Of a DNA stretch of 64,000 nucleotides, positions 22,101 to 32,720 are shown piece by piece; position 1 is the first letter of the stretch; each line of letters starts with the position of its first letter. The position numbers and the translations under genes are program-made. This DNA is from Zea mays (taxonomy: Eukaryota; Streptophyta; Magnoliopsida; Poales; Poaceae): positions 160,517,825 through 160,581,824 of the forward strand of contig NC_050096.1 of the NCBI RefSeq assembly GCF_902167145.1, given 5' to 3'. Under the pieces are notes generated by a model, which ran no database searches, had not been told where the DNA came from, and worked only from the letters and a program-made list of their open reading frames with translations.

Positions 22101-22385
22101 ACCTACCTGAAGCTCAAGATGCCGGGCCCCAACGGGGTCATCACCGTCGGCCCCACGTACAAGCACGCGTTCGAATGCGACGTAGAGTGCGTGGAGTACG
22201 CCGAGGCCCTCGCCGAGTCCGAGGCCCTCATCGCCGACCTGGAAAGCCTCTCCAAAGAGGTGCAAGACGTGAAGCGTCATGCCGGCAACTTCGAGCCAGT
22301 GGAGACGGTCAAGGCCGTCCCCCTCGACCCCAGCGGCGACGCCTCCAAGCAGATCCGGATCGGCTCCGGGCTCGACCCCAAATAG
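19137..22385 (+). pseudogene. gag: Huck gag and protease (one internal stop)
   Basis: One frame of 1082 codons, broken only by TGA at 21042-21044 (DYIR*FSKQ, expected CGA Arg). The first 500 residues are acidic and poorly conserved. The gag core follows at about 520-670 (FPTRFRPPTTITKYSGETRPELW..., ARAWLEHLP, FLRDYIR). A basic stretch comes next, then a knuckle-like CPYHQGPVKHTLEEC near residue 770. The aspartic protease comes after it: LTKVLMDGGSSLNIIYAETLGLL has the DGGS active-site motif (Asp codon at 21824), and AVLGRPCYAKFM is the usual C-terminal protease block. The frame ends at TAG 22383-22385, just before the polymerase domain. In related elements pol continues in frame here, so this stop is probably a mutation too. 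Confidence 0.85.
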
Positions 22386-25300
22386 GAAGCAGTGCTCGTC
22401 GACTTTCTCCGCGCGAACGCCGACGTCTTCGCGTGGAGTCCCTCGGACATGCCCGGCATACCGAGGGATGTCGCCGAGCACTCGCTGGATATTCGGGCCG
22501 GAGCCTGACCCGTCAAGCAGCCTCTGCACCGATTCGACGAGGAGAAGCGCAGAGCGATAGGCGAGGAGATCCACAAGCTAACGGCAGCAGGGTTCATCAA
22601 AGAGGGTATCATCAAATCAGGATGAAAGAGTCCGACCAGCTCGCGACTTCTTTCATCACACCCTTCGGCATGTACTGCTATGTCACCATGCCGTTCGGCT
22701 TGAGGAATGTGGGCGCGACATACCAGCGGTGCATGAACCATGTGTTCGGCGAACACATTGGCCGCACGGTCGAGGCCTACATCGATGACATCGTAGTCAA
22801 GACGAGGAAAGCTTCCGACCTCCTTTCCGACCTTGAAGTGACATTCCGATGCCTCAAGGCGAAAGGCGTCAAGCTCAATCCCGAGAAGTGTGTCTTCGGG
22901 GTGCCCCGAGGCATGCTCTTGGGGTTCATCGTCTCCGAGCGGGGCATCGAAGCCAACCCGGAGAAGATCGCAGCCATCACCAGCATGGGGCCCATCAAGG
23001 ACTTAAAAGGCGTACAGAGGGTCATGGGATGTCTCGCGGCTCTGAGCCGTTTCATCTCACGCCTCGGCGAAAGAGGTCTGCCTCTGTACCACCTCTTAAG
23101 GAAGGCCGAGTGCTTCACTTGGACCCCTGAGGCCGAGGAAGCTCTCGGGAACCTGAAGGCGCTCCTCACAAAGGCGCCTATCTTGGTGCCTCCAGCTGCC
23201 GGAGAAGCCCTCTTGGTCTACGTCGTCGCGACCACTCAGGTGGTTAGCGCCGCGATTGTGGTCGAGAGGCAAGAAGAGGGGCATGCATTGCCCGTTCAGA
23301 GGCCAGTTTACTTCGTCAGCGAGGTACTGTCCGAAACCAAGATCCGCTAGCCACAAGTTCAGAAGCTGCTGTATGCGGTGATTCTGACACGACGAAAGTT
23401 GCGACACTACTTCGAGTCTCATCCGGTAACTGTGGTGTCATCCTTCCCCCTAAGGGAGATCATCCAGTGCCGAGAGGCCTCGGGTAGGATTGCAAAGTGG
23501 GCGGTGGAAACCATGGGCGAGACAATCTCGTTCGCCCCTCGAAAGGCCATCATGTCCCAGGTCTTGGCGGACTTCGTAGCCGAATGGGTCGACACCCAGC
23601 TACCGATGGCTCCGATTCAACCGGAGCTCTGGACCATCTTTTTTGACGGGTCGCTGATGAAGACGGGAGCCGGCGCGGGCCTACTCTTCATCTCGGCCCT
23701 CGGGAAACACCTACGCTATGTGCTACGCCTCCATTTCCCGGCGTCCAACAATGTGGCTGAGTATGAGGCTCTGGTCAACGGGTTGCGGATCGCCATCGAG
23801 CTAGGGGTTCGGCGCCTTGACGCCCGCGGTGACTCGCAGCTCGTCATCGACCAAGTCATGAAGAACTCCCACTGCCGCGACCCGAAGATGGAGGCCTACT
23901 GCGATGAGGTTCGGCGCCTAGAAGACAAGTTCTACGGGCTCGAGCTTAACCACATCGCTCGGCGCTACAACGAGACTGCGGACGAGCTGGCTAAAATAGC
24001 CTCGGGGCGAACAACGGTTCCCCCGGACGTCTTCTCCCGGGACCTGCATCAACCCTCCGTCAAGATCGATGACTCGCCCGAGCCTGAGGCGCCCTCGGCC
24101 CAGTCCAAGGTACCCTCGGTCCAGCCCGAGGTACCCTCGGCACAGCCCGAGGCACGCTCAGCTCGGCCCGAGGCGCCCTCGGTTCAGCCCGAGGTACCCC
24201 CGGCCTCCGAGGGTGAGGCACTGCGCGTCGAGGAGGAGCGAAGCGGGGCCATGCCTGATCGAAACTGGCAGACCCCGTACCTGCAATATCTCCACCAAGG
24301 AGAGCTACCCCTCGACCGAGTCGAGGCTCGACGGGTGGCGCGGCGCGCCAAGTCGTTCGTCTTGCTGGGCGATGAGAAGGAGCTCCACCACCGCAGCCCC
24401 TCAGGCATCCTCCAGCGATGCATCTCCGTCACCGAAGGTCAGGAGCTCCTGCGAGAGATACACTCGGGGGCTTGCGGCCATCACGCAGCGCCTCGAGCCC
24501 TTGTCGGGAATGCTTTCCGACAAGGCTTCTACTGGCCAACGGCGGTGGCTGACGCCACTAGAATTGTTCGCACCTGCGAAGGGTGTCAATTCTATACGAA
24601 GCAGACCCACCTGCCCGCTCAGGCTCTACAGACGATACCCATCACCTGGCCCTTTGCTGTGTGGGGTCTGGACCTTGTCGGCCCCTTGCAGAAGGCACCC
24701 GGGGGCTACACGCACCTGCTGGTCGCCATCGACAAATTCTCCAAGTGGATCGAGGTCCGACCTCTGAACAACATCAGGTCCGAGCAGGCAGTGGCGTTCT
24801 TCACCAACATCATCCATCGCTTCGGGGTACCGAACTCCATCATCAACGACAACGGCACCCAGTTCACCGGCAGAAAGTTCTTGGACTTCTGCGAGGATCA
24901 CCACATCCGGGTGGACTGGGCCGCCGTGGCTCATCCCATGTCAAATGGGCAAGTAGAGCGTGCCAATGGCATGATTCTACAAGGGCTCAAGCCTCGGATT
25001 TACAACGACCTCAACGAGTTCGGCAAGCAATGGATGAAGGAACTCCCCTCGGTGGTCTGGAGCCTGAGGACAACGCCGAGCCGAGCCACGGGTTTCACGC
25101 CGTTCTTCCTAGTCTACGGGGCCGAGGCTGTCTTGCCCACAGACCTGGAATACGGCTCCCCGAGGACGAGGGCCTACAGCGATCAAAGCAACCAAGCTAG
25201 CCGAAAAGACTCGCTGGACCAGCTGGAAGAGGCTCGGGACAAGGCCTTACTACACTCGGCGCGGTACCAGCAGTCCCTGCAACGCTACCACGCCCGAGGG

Positions 25301-25507
25301 GTCCGATCCCGAGACCTCCAGGTGGGCGACCTGGTGCTTCGGCTGCAACAAGACGCCCGAGGGAGGCACAAGCTCACGCCCCCCTGGGAGGGACCGTTCG
25401 TCATCGCCAAGGTTCTGAAGCCCGGAACGTACAAGCTGGCCAACAGTCAAGGCGAGGTCTACGACAACGCTTGGAACATGAAACAACTACGTCGCTTCTA
25501 CCCTTAA
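22386..25507 (+). pseudogene. pol: Huck pol: reverse transcriptase, RNase H, second RNase H, integrase (broken)
   Basis: 22386-22604 encodes the lead into reverse transcriptase (DVFAWSPSDMPGIP...), with TGA at 22506-22508. At about 22604-22607 the text jumps from GFIKE to GYHQIRM and the frame shifts, so the stretch with the palm motif A Asp is missing. The rest reads open to 25507 apart from TAG at 23348-23350: ITPFGMYCYVTMPFGLRN, YIDDIVVKT (motif C), and the thumb and first RNase H. The second, archaeal-type RNase H starts WTIFFDGSLMKTGAGAG and includes NVAEYEAL and DSQLVIDQV. A 21-bp repeat linker follows, then integrase with an HHCC finger (H..H..CEGCQ near 24580) and DDE residues in LDLVGP, NDNGTQF and GQVERANG. 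The C-terminal GDLVLRL...GPFVIAKV block ends at FYP*. Apart from the lesions, length and order are normal for Tat elements. Confidence 0.88.
24083..24208 (+). repeat. 21-bp coding repeats in the Huck polyprotein
   Basis: Six in-frame 7-residue units (PEAPSAQ, SKVPSVQ, PEVPSAQ, PEARSAR, PEAPSVQ, PEVPPAS) form a Pro/Glu-rich linker between the second RNase H and integrase. Confidence 0.85.
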
Positions 25508-25745
25508 GATGTTTTCAAGTTGTTCATATACCTCGCACCCACGCAAAGTTTAGTCATCAAGGAAGGGTCGGCCTCGCCTCGGCAAAGCCCGACCCTCCCT
25601 CGGGGGCTAAAAGGGGGGGAACCCCCTCTGCGTTGAAATTTTCCTCGAAAAAAGATCTCTTCTGCCAGAATATCTTTCGTGCCTTTTGACTACTTCGAAA
25701 AGTGGATCCTGAAGACGACGGAGTACACGTAAGCAGCCAAGGCTG

Positions 25746-26672
25746 GCCGAGCCGAGGGACTCCTACGCCTCCGGGATACGGATACCTCACTCATCACCTT
25801 CTGCGATAAGTAACTCGCGTTCGGATAAAGTGATTCCGCGGACCGAACAAGTCTTCACGTTCGGAAGCTCTTCTGCCGAAGCGATCCTTCGAGCCTTCTC
25901 GACTGAGTCGGTGATAGAGCCTCATGGACGGGTGAAAGTGCGCGTAAGCGGTAAGGCTGACCGAGCCGAGGGACTCCCACGCCTCCGGGATACAGATACC
26001 TCACTCATTACCTTCCGCGAGAAGCAACTCTCGCTCGCACAAACATCCCTGTTACCGACAAAAAAGTCCAGATACTCGAAACAAGAGGAAAAGAGACGCA
26101 GCTTTACAACACAGCGAGGGTGTGTGTTCTGGCCTCGGCGGCCGCAGAAGGCACACGCTACAAGACACTCTGATCCTGCAGGCTCGGGTCTTGACGCTGG
26201 AAGGGGGCAGTAACACCCTCGGCATCGACGACACCTTCGGCGAGGTCTGACCTAGCCTCGGAAGGCGACGCGGTCCGAGGATCTCCGCTCTAAAGGACGA
26301 CGTCATCGCCACGCCCGGGCAATCGCTGCCAGGGTCTTCTTCGGGAATCCGGCCCGAGCAGGCGGCTCGGCCGGTCGCCCCAGGGCCTCGGCCAGCCGTC
26401 CTCAGAGGGCGCCAGCCCGACCCAAGGCTTCGTCTGGTCAACTCCAGCATCGGTCCCGCCAACGGACGACCCGGCTAGGCTCCGGCCAACCAGGTTTCAT
26501 TTTCGAGCCAACTCTGCCCCTGTTCATGCTGATACCGCTACCCCTGGCCTCGTCTCATCGAAGAGCGGCCAAGGGGTCCCTTTAACTAAGCTAGAGAAGC
26601 CCCAGACAACAAGGCCGACCGAGCCGAGGGACTCCTACGCCTCCGGGATACGGATACCTCACTCGTCACCTT
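25746..26672 (+). repeat. Three copies of a 55-bp repeat in the Huck 3' region
   Basis: Copies at 25746-25800, 25959-26013 and 26617-26672, sharing ccgagccgagggactcc and gggatacggatacctcactc with only a few differences. Confidence 0.9.
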
Positions 26673-26726
26673 GACACGGGGCGACTCACGCTTGGTGAAG
26701 CGGTTCAGGCAACTAACAGGCGAATC

Positions 26727-27563
26727 TTAGTGCTCGAAAATGAGGAAAAAACACGGCTCCGTGCCAAAATTACATACATGTTTAGGCCTCGACAGCCACA
26801 ATGAACAAAAAACACTGGCATTCAAAGTGCCATTACAAACGGAACTCTGGTTCCGTCCCCGCGGGTATGAGCAACCTCGAGCCTGCGGGGCGACGAACGT
26901 CGGGAGACCTGCCAGCGACCTCTGCAGCTGCAGCCATGGTCTCGGGTGGACGCGGCCACCGGAGGGCTCTCGTTCGCGTTCCCGCTCAAGGGACGCGAAC
27001 CAGCTATTAAAGCCAAAGAGAGGGCCGCTCCCAAGCGCACCGGCGGGTCCTCGCTGCCGTCCTCGCCGCGAATGCGAGGGAGAGGGCGGAATGTTGCATC
27101 CTAGCTGGGCAGCAACAGTTCGCCTTCCCCGGCATGGCTGGAGGACGTCTCCGCCGCAGGGCTGGAGGGCGATTGCCACCACCAGAAGCTGGAAGAAGCG
27201 GTGGCCCGCCGGCCCGCGCAGGAGGTAGAGCCCCGGCTCGCCTCGCTCCCCGCCCCAGCGAGGATGACGAACACCCTCGACGCTGAGGGCGGGAACGAGA
27301 TCACAGCCCAGCTTGCCTCTCCCCATCCAGGAGCTGGAGGTCACCGTCTTGGGTGACCACCAGCGGAGGGGCGCAACCGGGCTGTGAGATGAAAATCCTT
27401 GAAGCCGAACGATGGCTGAAAGGTACCAACTCCCACGGAGTTGCGTTCCTCCAACGATGAGGCGAAAAGACGGCGGGTATCCCCCCATCCGGGGGCTTGG
27501 AAGGTGGAAAGACACGACACATAAGGGAGCGCGAAGACATGGTCGCCTTCCGAAGGGGGTCAC
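26727..27563 (-). CDS. Possible antisense ORF of Huck (278 aa), weak
   Basis: The longest minus-strand frame in the 3' region (MTPFGRRPC... to FLIFEH). Composition is Pro/Arg/Gly/Ser-rich with no motif I know. A TATA-like ttttaaaagg lies on the same strand just upstream (27567-27580). Tat elements often carry an additional antisense frame in this region, but GC-rich DNA also produces long chance frames, and a second minus-strand frame (27301-27540) overlaps it. I cannot tell which, if either, is real; the region may instead be a leader of an antisense transcript. Confidence 0.25.
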   Translation of the reverse strand: MTPFGRRPCLRAPLCVVSFHLPSPRMGGYPPSFRLIVGGTQLRGSWYLSAIVRLQGFSSHSPVAPLRWWSPKTVTSSSWMGRGKLGCDLVPALSVEGVRHPRWGGERGEPGLYLLRGPAGHRFFQLLVVAIALQPCGGDVLQPCRGRRTVAAQLGCNIPPSPSHSRRGRQRGPAGALGSGPLFGFNSWFASLEREREREPSGGRVHPRPWLQLQRSLAGLPTFVAPQARGCSYPRGRNQSSVCNGTLNASVFCSLWLSRPKHVCNFGTEPCFFLIFEH

Positions 27564-28440
27564 CCTCCTTTTAAAGGCAACTCTCCCTACTTGCGCCCCC
27601 AGCCGTCATGGGCTGAGTCTTCTCCAGCACGCTCCAAGGCCCTCCCCTGCGGCGCGGGGGCTGGGTCCCGCATGTCATGCAAGCCGGCTCAGAGCAGAAG
27701 AAGCCAAACCGCCGCGCGCGGTGCACACGACCGCCCAGCGGTTACAAGTGACCCTCCACTTTTGCCCAGACCAACGGGCGAAAGGGGCGGGCAGCCATGC
27801 AGGCGGCATGCAACCGCGCCAAGTTGGCGTGCTTCTTCGACTCCCAACACGCCCAGCCTGGAGGCTCAGGCCCACGCGTCATGCAACCGGCGCGCCAACT
27901 ACTTCGTGCATGCAACTGCACCGCCACTTGCGCCACCACCGCGCCTCCTCGATTGCGGAACCAATACCGCGACTCGAGGCGACCCAGCGCACAACCCAGC
28001 AGCGCCAGCCTGGCGCAGCGGTCAATGCAGCCAAAAATGGGCCGGCAATAATGACGGTGGTAGGCGGGCGGGAGCAGCGGTCACGTCGTCAGCCAAGCTC
28101 ACGTCCCATCCAGGGGCAGCAAGAGAACCCCCTCTCACGGCGTGAAGACAACGCGCCCGTGATCCGTTCCTCGAACGGCTCGCGCACGCGCAACGGCCGC
28201 CCCGCCAACCACTCGCCCCGTCGCATTAACTCTGCGGCGGGACAGGCGGCGCCTCTGGCAGGAGAAGCGGGCGACGCTTCGCCTTCGCCGTAATAACCGC
28301 GCCAAAAAAGGTACGCCGCGTCGTTCGATTTCGTATCCTTTTCCTTTTTTCCTCTTTCTCTCTCTTACAACAGGGACCGGGAAAGGGGGATACCCCGAAA
28401 AGGATCCTTCCCCGTGAAGGAACCAGGCTCCGAGCCTCCC

Positions 28441-28646
28441 TACTGATCAGAGGTTCGAAGGCTGGCCCCCCGAAGGGTTCGACAGCCGCCTCAGATCATG
28501 TGGGCCCTACACCCACTACTGGTCAGAGGTTCGAAGGCCGGCCCCCCGAAGGGTTCCACGGCCGCCTCAGGCTACTCTGCTCCGCGCCCATTACTGATCA
28601 GGGGTTCGAAGGTTGGCCCCCGAAGGGTTCACAGCCGCCTCAGACG
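28441..28646 (+). repeat. 75-bp tandem repeat, three units
   Basis: Units start at tactgatcag 28441, tactggtcag 28517 and tactgatcag 28592. Each contains ggttcgaagg, ccccgaagggtt and agccgcctcag. Confidence 0.9.
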
Positions 28647-29360
28647 CCGAGCGAGGGATGACCATGGGTACGTTCGATACATAACCAAGGCTCGGGCTGC
28701 TCCCGAGGTACCCTAGGACATTTCCGAGACCAGCGGGAGCGATCTTGTAACGGAATCCCATCAGAGGGAGGCATCGAGCCCTCGGACCCCGTCGCCAGGG
28801 GACCGGGTCTGGCAGATCACCCGCAGGTACTTTTGGGCGTGCCTCTGGGCCCCTAGCCGACCCCTAACGAACGGGGCACGGACGTCCACTCGGATTACCC
28901 ACTTGCAGCTCACCGGAGACACCATGTTCGGCGCCCATCGAGGGCAACATGGCGCTTTCCCCCCTCCTTCTTGCGGAAAGGCGACGCAGGGGCGTATGTA
29001 AAAAAGCCGAGTCTATCCCTGATCGCCCTCTCGCCCTGTGCAGAGGCTCGGGGGCTGCTCTCGCAAACCCGGCTCCGGCCGAACCGTTGACAGCGTCAAC
29101 ATACCAGCCCGAGAACTTGGGACCCGACCGTACACCCGGGCTACGGCCAGCTCGCATGAGGGAACAATCAGACCAGCCGAAGCATTACGTGAGGCATTAA
29201 GACCTCGAAGGAGTGAAACCACTCCTCCGAGGCCTCGGGGGCTACACTCGGCGGGTGCGCTCGCGCGCACCCACCGGAACAGAATGCAACCGAGAAAGGC
29301 TGGTCCCCTTGCAAAAAAGTGCGACGAAAGCCTCCAAGCGAGTGCTAACACTCCCTTCGA

Positions 29361-29374
29361 GGCTCGGGGGCTAC
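29361..29374 (+). other. Polypurine tract of Huck
   Basis: ggctcgggggctac lies directly before the 3' LTR and primes plus-strand DNA synthesis. Confidence 0.7.
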
Positions 29375-31013
29375 TGTCGGGGACCATAATTAGGGGTACC
29401 CTCAAGACTCCTAATTCTCAGCTGGTAACCCCCATCAGCATAAAGCTGCAAAGGCCTGATGGGTGCGATTAAGTCAGGGATCAGTCCATTCGAGCGACTC
29501 GATCACGCCTCGCCCGAGCCTAGCCTCGGACAAGGGCAGCCGACCCCGGAGGATTTCCGTCTCGCCCGAGGCCCCCCTCCAACGGCGAACATATTTCCGG
29601 CTCGCCCGAGGCCCTGCCTTCGCTAAAAAGCAACCCTGACTAAATCGCCGCACCAACGGACCAAGTCGCAGGAGCATTTAATGCAAAGGTAGCCTGACAC
29701 CTTTATCCTGACGCGCGCCCCCGGGCAGAGCCGAAGTGACCGTCGTCACTTCGCCGCTCCACTGACCGGACTGACAGAAGGACAGCGCCGCTTGCGCCAC
29801 TCCGACTGCAGTACCACTTGACAGAGTGAGACTGACAGGCAGTCAGGCCCTGCCAAAGGCACCATAGGAAGCTCCGCTTCGCCCGACCCAGGGCTCGGAC
29901 TCGGGCTAAGTCCCGGAAGACGGCGAACTCCGCTCCGCCCGACCCAGGGCTCGAACTCGGGCTCATCCCCAGAAGACGACGAACTCCGCTTCGCCCGACC
30001 CCAGGGCTCGGACTCCGCCCTGGGCTCGGACTCGGGCTAAGTCCCGGAAGACGGCGAACTCCGCTCCGCCCGACCCAGGGCTCGGACTCGGGCTAAGTCC
30101 CGGAAGACGGCGAACTCTGCTCCGCCCGACCCAGGGCTCGAACTCGGGCTCATCCCCAGAAGACGACGAACTCCGCTTCGCCCGACCCCAGGGCTCGGAC
30201 TCCGCCCTGGCCTCTGCCGATGACCTCCGCCTCGCCCGACCCAGGGGCTCGGACTCGGCCTCGGCCATGGAAGACAGACTCGACCTCGGCTTCGGAGGAG
30301 CCTCCACATCACCCAACCTAGGGCGCAGGACAACCACGTCAACAGGAAGCGCCATCATCACCCTACCCCGAGCTGACTCGGGCCGCAGGGAACAAGACCG
30401 GTGTCCCATCTGGCTAGCTCCGCTAGATAGGCAATAATGGCGCCCCACATGCTCTGTGACGACGGCGGCTCTCAGCCCCCTTACGGAAGCAAGAGGACGT
30501 CAGCAAGGACTCAACCGCTCCGACAGCTGTCCCTCCGCCAGGCTCCATCGCTCCTCCGACGGCCACGACATCACACCAGCTGGGTGCCAAAATCTCTCCG
30601 GCTGCCACATCGGCATGTACTTAGGGCGCTAGCTCTCCCCCGCTAGACACGTAGCACTCTGCTACACCCCCCATTGTACACTTGGATCCTCTCCTTATGC
30701 CTATAAAAGGAAGGACCAGGGCCCTCTTAGAGAGGGTTGGCCGCGCAGGGACGAGGACGAGACAGGCGCTCTCTTGGGGCCGCTCGCTTCCCTCTCCCGC
30801 GTGGACGCTTGTAACCCCCTACTGCAAGCGCACCCGACCTGGGCGCGGGACGAACACGAAGGCCGCGGGATTCCCACCTCTCTCACGCCGGTCTCCGGCC
30901 GCCTCGCTTCTCCCCCCTTCGCGCTCGCCCTCGCGCTCGACCCATCTGGGCTGGGGCACGCGGCGACACTCACTCGTCGGCCCAAGGGACCCCCTGGTCT
31001 CGGAACGCCGACA
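29375..31013 (+). repeat. Huck 3' LTR
   Basis: 1639 bp, the partner of 17569-19076. It is longer by 131 bp, all of it in the tandem-repeat block (29877-30175: units of 56, 56, 75, 56 and 56 bp). Confidence 0.92.
30702..30708 (+). promoter_or_regulatory. TATA box of the Huck 3' LTR
   Basis: tataaaa in the context cctataaaagg, the consensus-like form. From this LTR, transcription would run out into the flanking DNA at 31014. Confidence 0.65.
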
Positions 31014-31271
31014 GGTTTATAACCGCCAAAAATGACTTCCGTTAAGGTATTTGAACGCAGAGAAATAAGGCAGTTTGCTTCTATCCTAAACCAAGAGAAG
31101 CGAAATGTTAGAGCAAAGTTTGTTGCAGTAGAGAATTCCAATGAAACTTAAGGTGCACACAGGTCCATTGGACATGCAGACTCAGAAGATCAAGAAGAAC
31201 ACAAGGATCAACATGCATTAGAGAGAAGTGATGACGAGGACCCCTTGCTATGGAAACCTTTCCCCTGCATG
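31014..31271. mobile_element. CACTA-like zone, continued right of Huck
   Basis: It continues from 17568 after the ggttt duplication: ataaccgccaaaaatgac keeps the same gcc(g)aaaat style for about 30 bp. Then comes ordinary sequence with a short open stretch (GRKAKCYR-like, not recognised), up to the Ds-like insertion. The target duplication of that insertion is 31264-31271. Confidence 0.4.
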
Positions 31272-32058
31272 TAAGGATGTAAATGGTCGGTAAAATTTGG
31301 TAAATTTCCGGTACCGTTTACCAGATTTTTCCGATCGTTTTTAGATTTTTCAGGATATATGGAAAATGGGACAGAAACGGGATGTGTTATTACAAAAACG
31401 GTACGGTAAACGGTGAGATATACTTACCGTCCGTTTTTGGAATTCTCGAGAAAATCCGGTATTTTTCCGTATTTTAACCGTATTTTCCCGATCCAAAAAA
31501 AACAAAGGAGGCAAAAACTATACCCGTTAGGGTTTAGAGATTAGGGTTTTAGATGTCATAGAAGATATATCAAGTGATCCAGACGACATGCCACATGATT
31601 TCTAGTTTATGTATCGTGTGTTTAAGACTTATATACTATGTGGTTAAAACTTCAGTGAACATGTTTGAGACTTTTATGTGAATGTGAATGAACAATCGTG
31701 TTTTAAGACTTATGTGTTGTGTGTTAAAATTTAAGAGTGGACATGTATGAGTGTATGACTAATTATATGTGGATAAGATTGTGTTTTGTGTACTTTTGTG
31801 AATGAGACTTGTATGTGGATGTGAATGAACATCTGTGTGGTTAGGATTTGTTTATTGTGAGCTTTTCCGATTACAGTTACCGTTTCCTGATCAATTTCGA
31901 GCTATTTTGCTCGGATTTATCCGTTTTCGATATACCGGAATTTACCGGCCGTTATCCGTTTCCGACTTTCCCGTTTACCGATTCCGACCAAACAAAAAAT
32001 TTTACGGGTGAAAACGGTAAGAGATTTTTCTGACCGTTACCGACCGTTTTCACCCTTA
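31272..32058. mobile_element. Ds-like non-autonomous hAT element, 787 bp, intact ends
   Basis: It is flanked by the perfect 8-bp duplication cctgcatg (31264-31271 and 32059-32066), the hAT hallmark. The left end taaggatgtaaatggtcgg and the complement of the right end taagggtgaaaacggtcgg are imperfect inverted repeats matching the Ac/Ds pattern (T/CAGGGATGAAA...). Both subterminal regions are dense in aaacgg / ccgtttt motifs, the kind bound by Ac transposase. The interior has no transposase; small frames at 31848 and 32008 are AT-rich chance frames. A gttagggtttagagattagggtttt stretch at 31530 looks like a telo-box. It may be movable if an Ac-like transposase is present. Confidence 0.85.
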
Positions 32059-32066
32059 CCTGCATG

Positions 32067-32520
32067 GACGCTTCTAAATTGGTGGGAGAGGTCATGCAAG
32101 CACTCGGCCAAACAAGAAGTATTAAACATGTCTCCCCAGAACATGAATAGCTGTTCCATTAAATACTGGGTTCACGAAGCATCGCCATGCACAGGGTGAA
32201 GACATAAAGACAAATTCCTTGGTTAACTCATTTCAACACCTTACTAATAATTTTTTTAAATTGAATATAGGTTATATGAAATGGTGGGATGCTAGTGTCA
32301 GAACTAGACGTATTCAACAAGACCTTTAGGCGTAAAGGTGGCACATGGGAATTCGCTAGTGAGAGGGCAAAGCAAACTATGGCAGGTCTTCAGTGTTTGG
32401 GTTATTTGCCTCATATAAACTTAGAAGTAATTGGGTGCAACGTGCAAAATGTTTCGAGAGTTTATTAAGTATTGTTGAACTGTGTTTTCTATCCACTTCA
32501 TTTTTAGGAGGGCTTCAAGA
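32067..32520. other. Host sequence between the Ds-like element and Copia D
   Basis: It continues the text left of the Ds-like element (target duplication cctgcatg) and may be the interior of the CACTA-like element. Only short broken frames are present. It ends in caaga at 32516-32520, the possible target duplication of D, whose other end is outside the window. Confidence 0.4.
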
Positions 32521-32720
32521 TGTAAGGAACAGGACTCTTACTCTCATCGAGAGGATGACACTATAAGTTAGGACGATTTTCTGTTTATTTTCTCAAACAC
32601 TACACAATGTCATACTCGTCTAAGGGTTGGGATATATATTTATAGCCCAAGGGGCTGCAACATATGCTTCCTAGAGATGTGAATATGCTGTCCTACAAAC
32701 TGCATTAACCACTAGGTGCT
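32521..32720 (-). repeat. Copia D 3' LTR, distal part
   Basis: U5-side half of the LTR. On the minus strand a TATA box TATAAATATATA lies at 32633-32644 and the LTR ends ...cctgttccttaca. The left boundary at 32521 is judged from the TG/CA rule only. E is inserted at 32720, with duplication gtgct. Confidence 0.55.

Larger units (their letters stand above)
25508..29362 (+). other. Huck 3' non-pol region
   Basis: About 3.9 kb between integrase and the polypurine tract with no conserved retroviral protein. It holds a dispersed 55-bp repeat, a tandem 75-bp repeat, GC-rich text with many overlapping random frames, and candidate antisense frames (see 26727-27563). Tat elements are known to have a long region here, often with an extra frame in antisense. 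Confidence 0.7.
17569..31013 (+). mobile_element. Huck-like Ty3/Gypsy (Tat lineage) LTR retrotransposon, 13.4 kb
   Basis: The LTR start (tgtcggggaccataattagg) and its following text are those I know for maize Huck. LTRs are at 17569-19076 and 29375-31013, with target duplication ggttt at 17564-17568 and 31014-31018. Internal order is primer site, gag, protease, reverse transcriptase, RNase H, a second archaeal-type RNase H, integrase, then a 3.9-kb non-pol region and the polypurine tract. The dual RNase H and the long 3' region are traits of the Tat lineage. Outside the LTR tandem repeats the LTRs differ at about 22 of 1500 positions by eye (about 1.5 percent), suggesting insertion around half a million years ago. 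The polyprotein has four stops and one deletion. Confidence 0.92.

Noticed and set aside
19198..22574. Long minus-strand frames of 150-290 codons opposite the Huck gag and protease
   Set aside because: They shadow the real gag frame in GC-rich DNA, have no motif and no retroelement resemblance.
30723..31035. Plus-strand frames at the end of the Huck 3' LTR
   Set aside because: They match the R/U5 part of the LTR and recur without a start or domain in the 5' LTR; leader sequence, not a gene.
31528..31555. Telomere-like ttagggtttagagattagggtttt
   Set aside because: Only about three degenerate units inside the Ds-like element; a telo-box-like motif, not a telomere or interstitial array.
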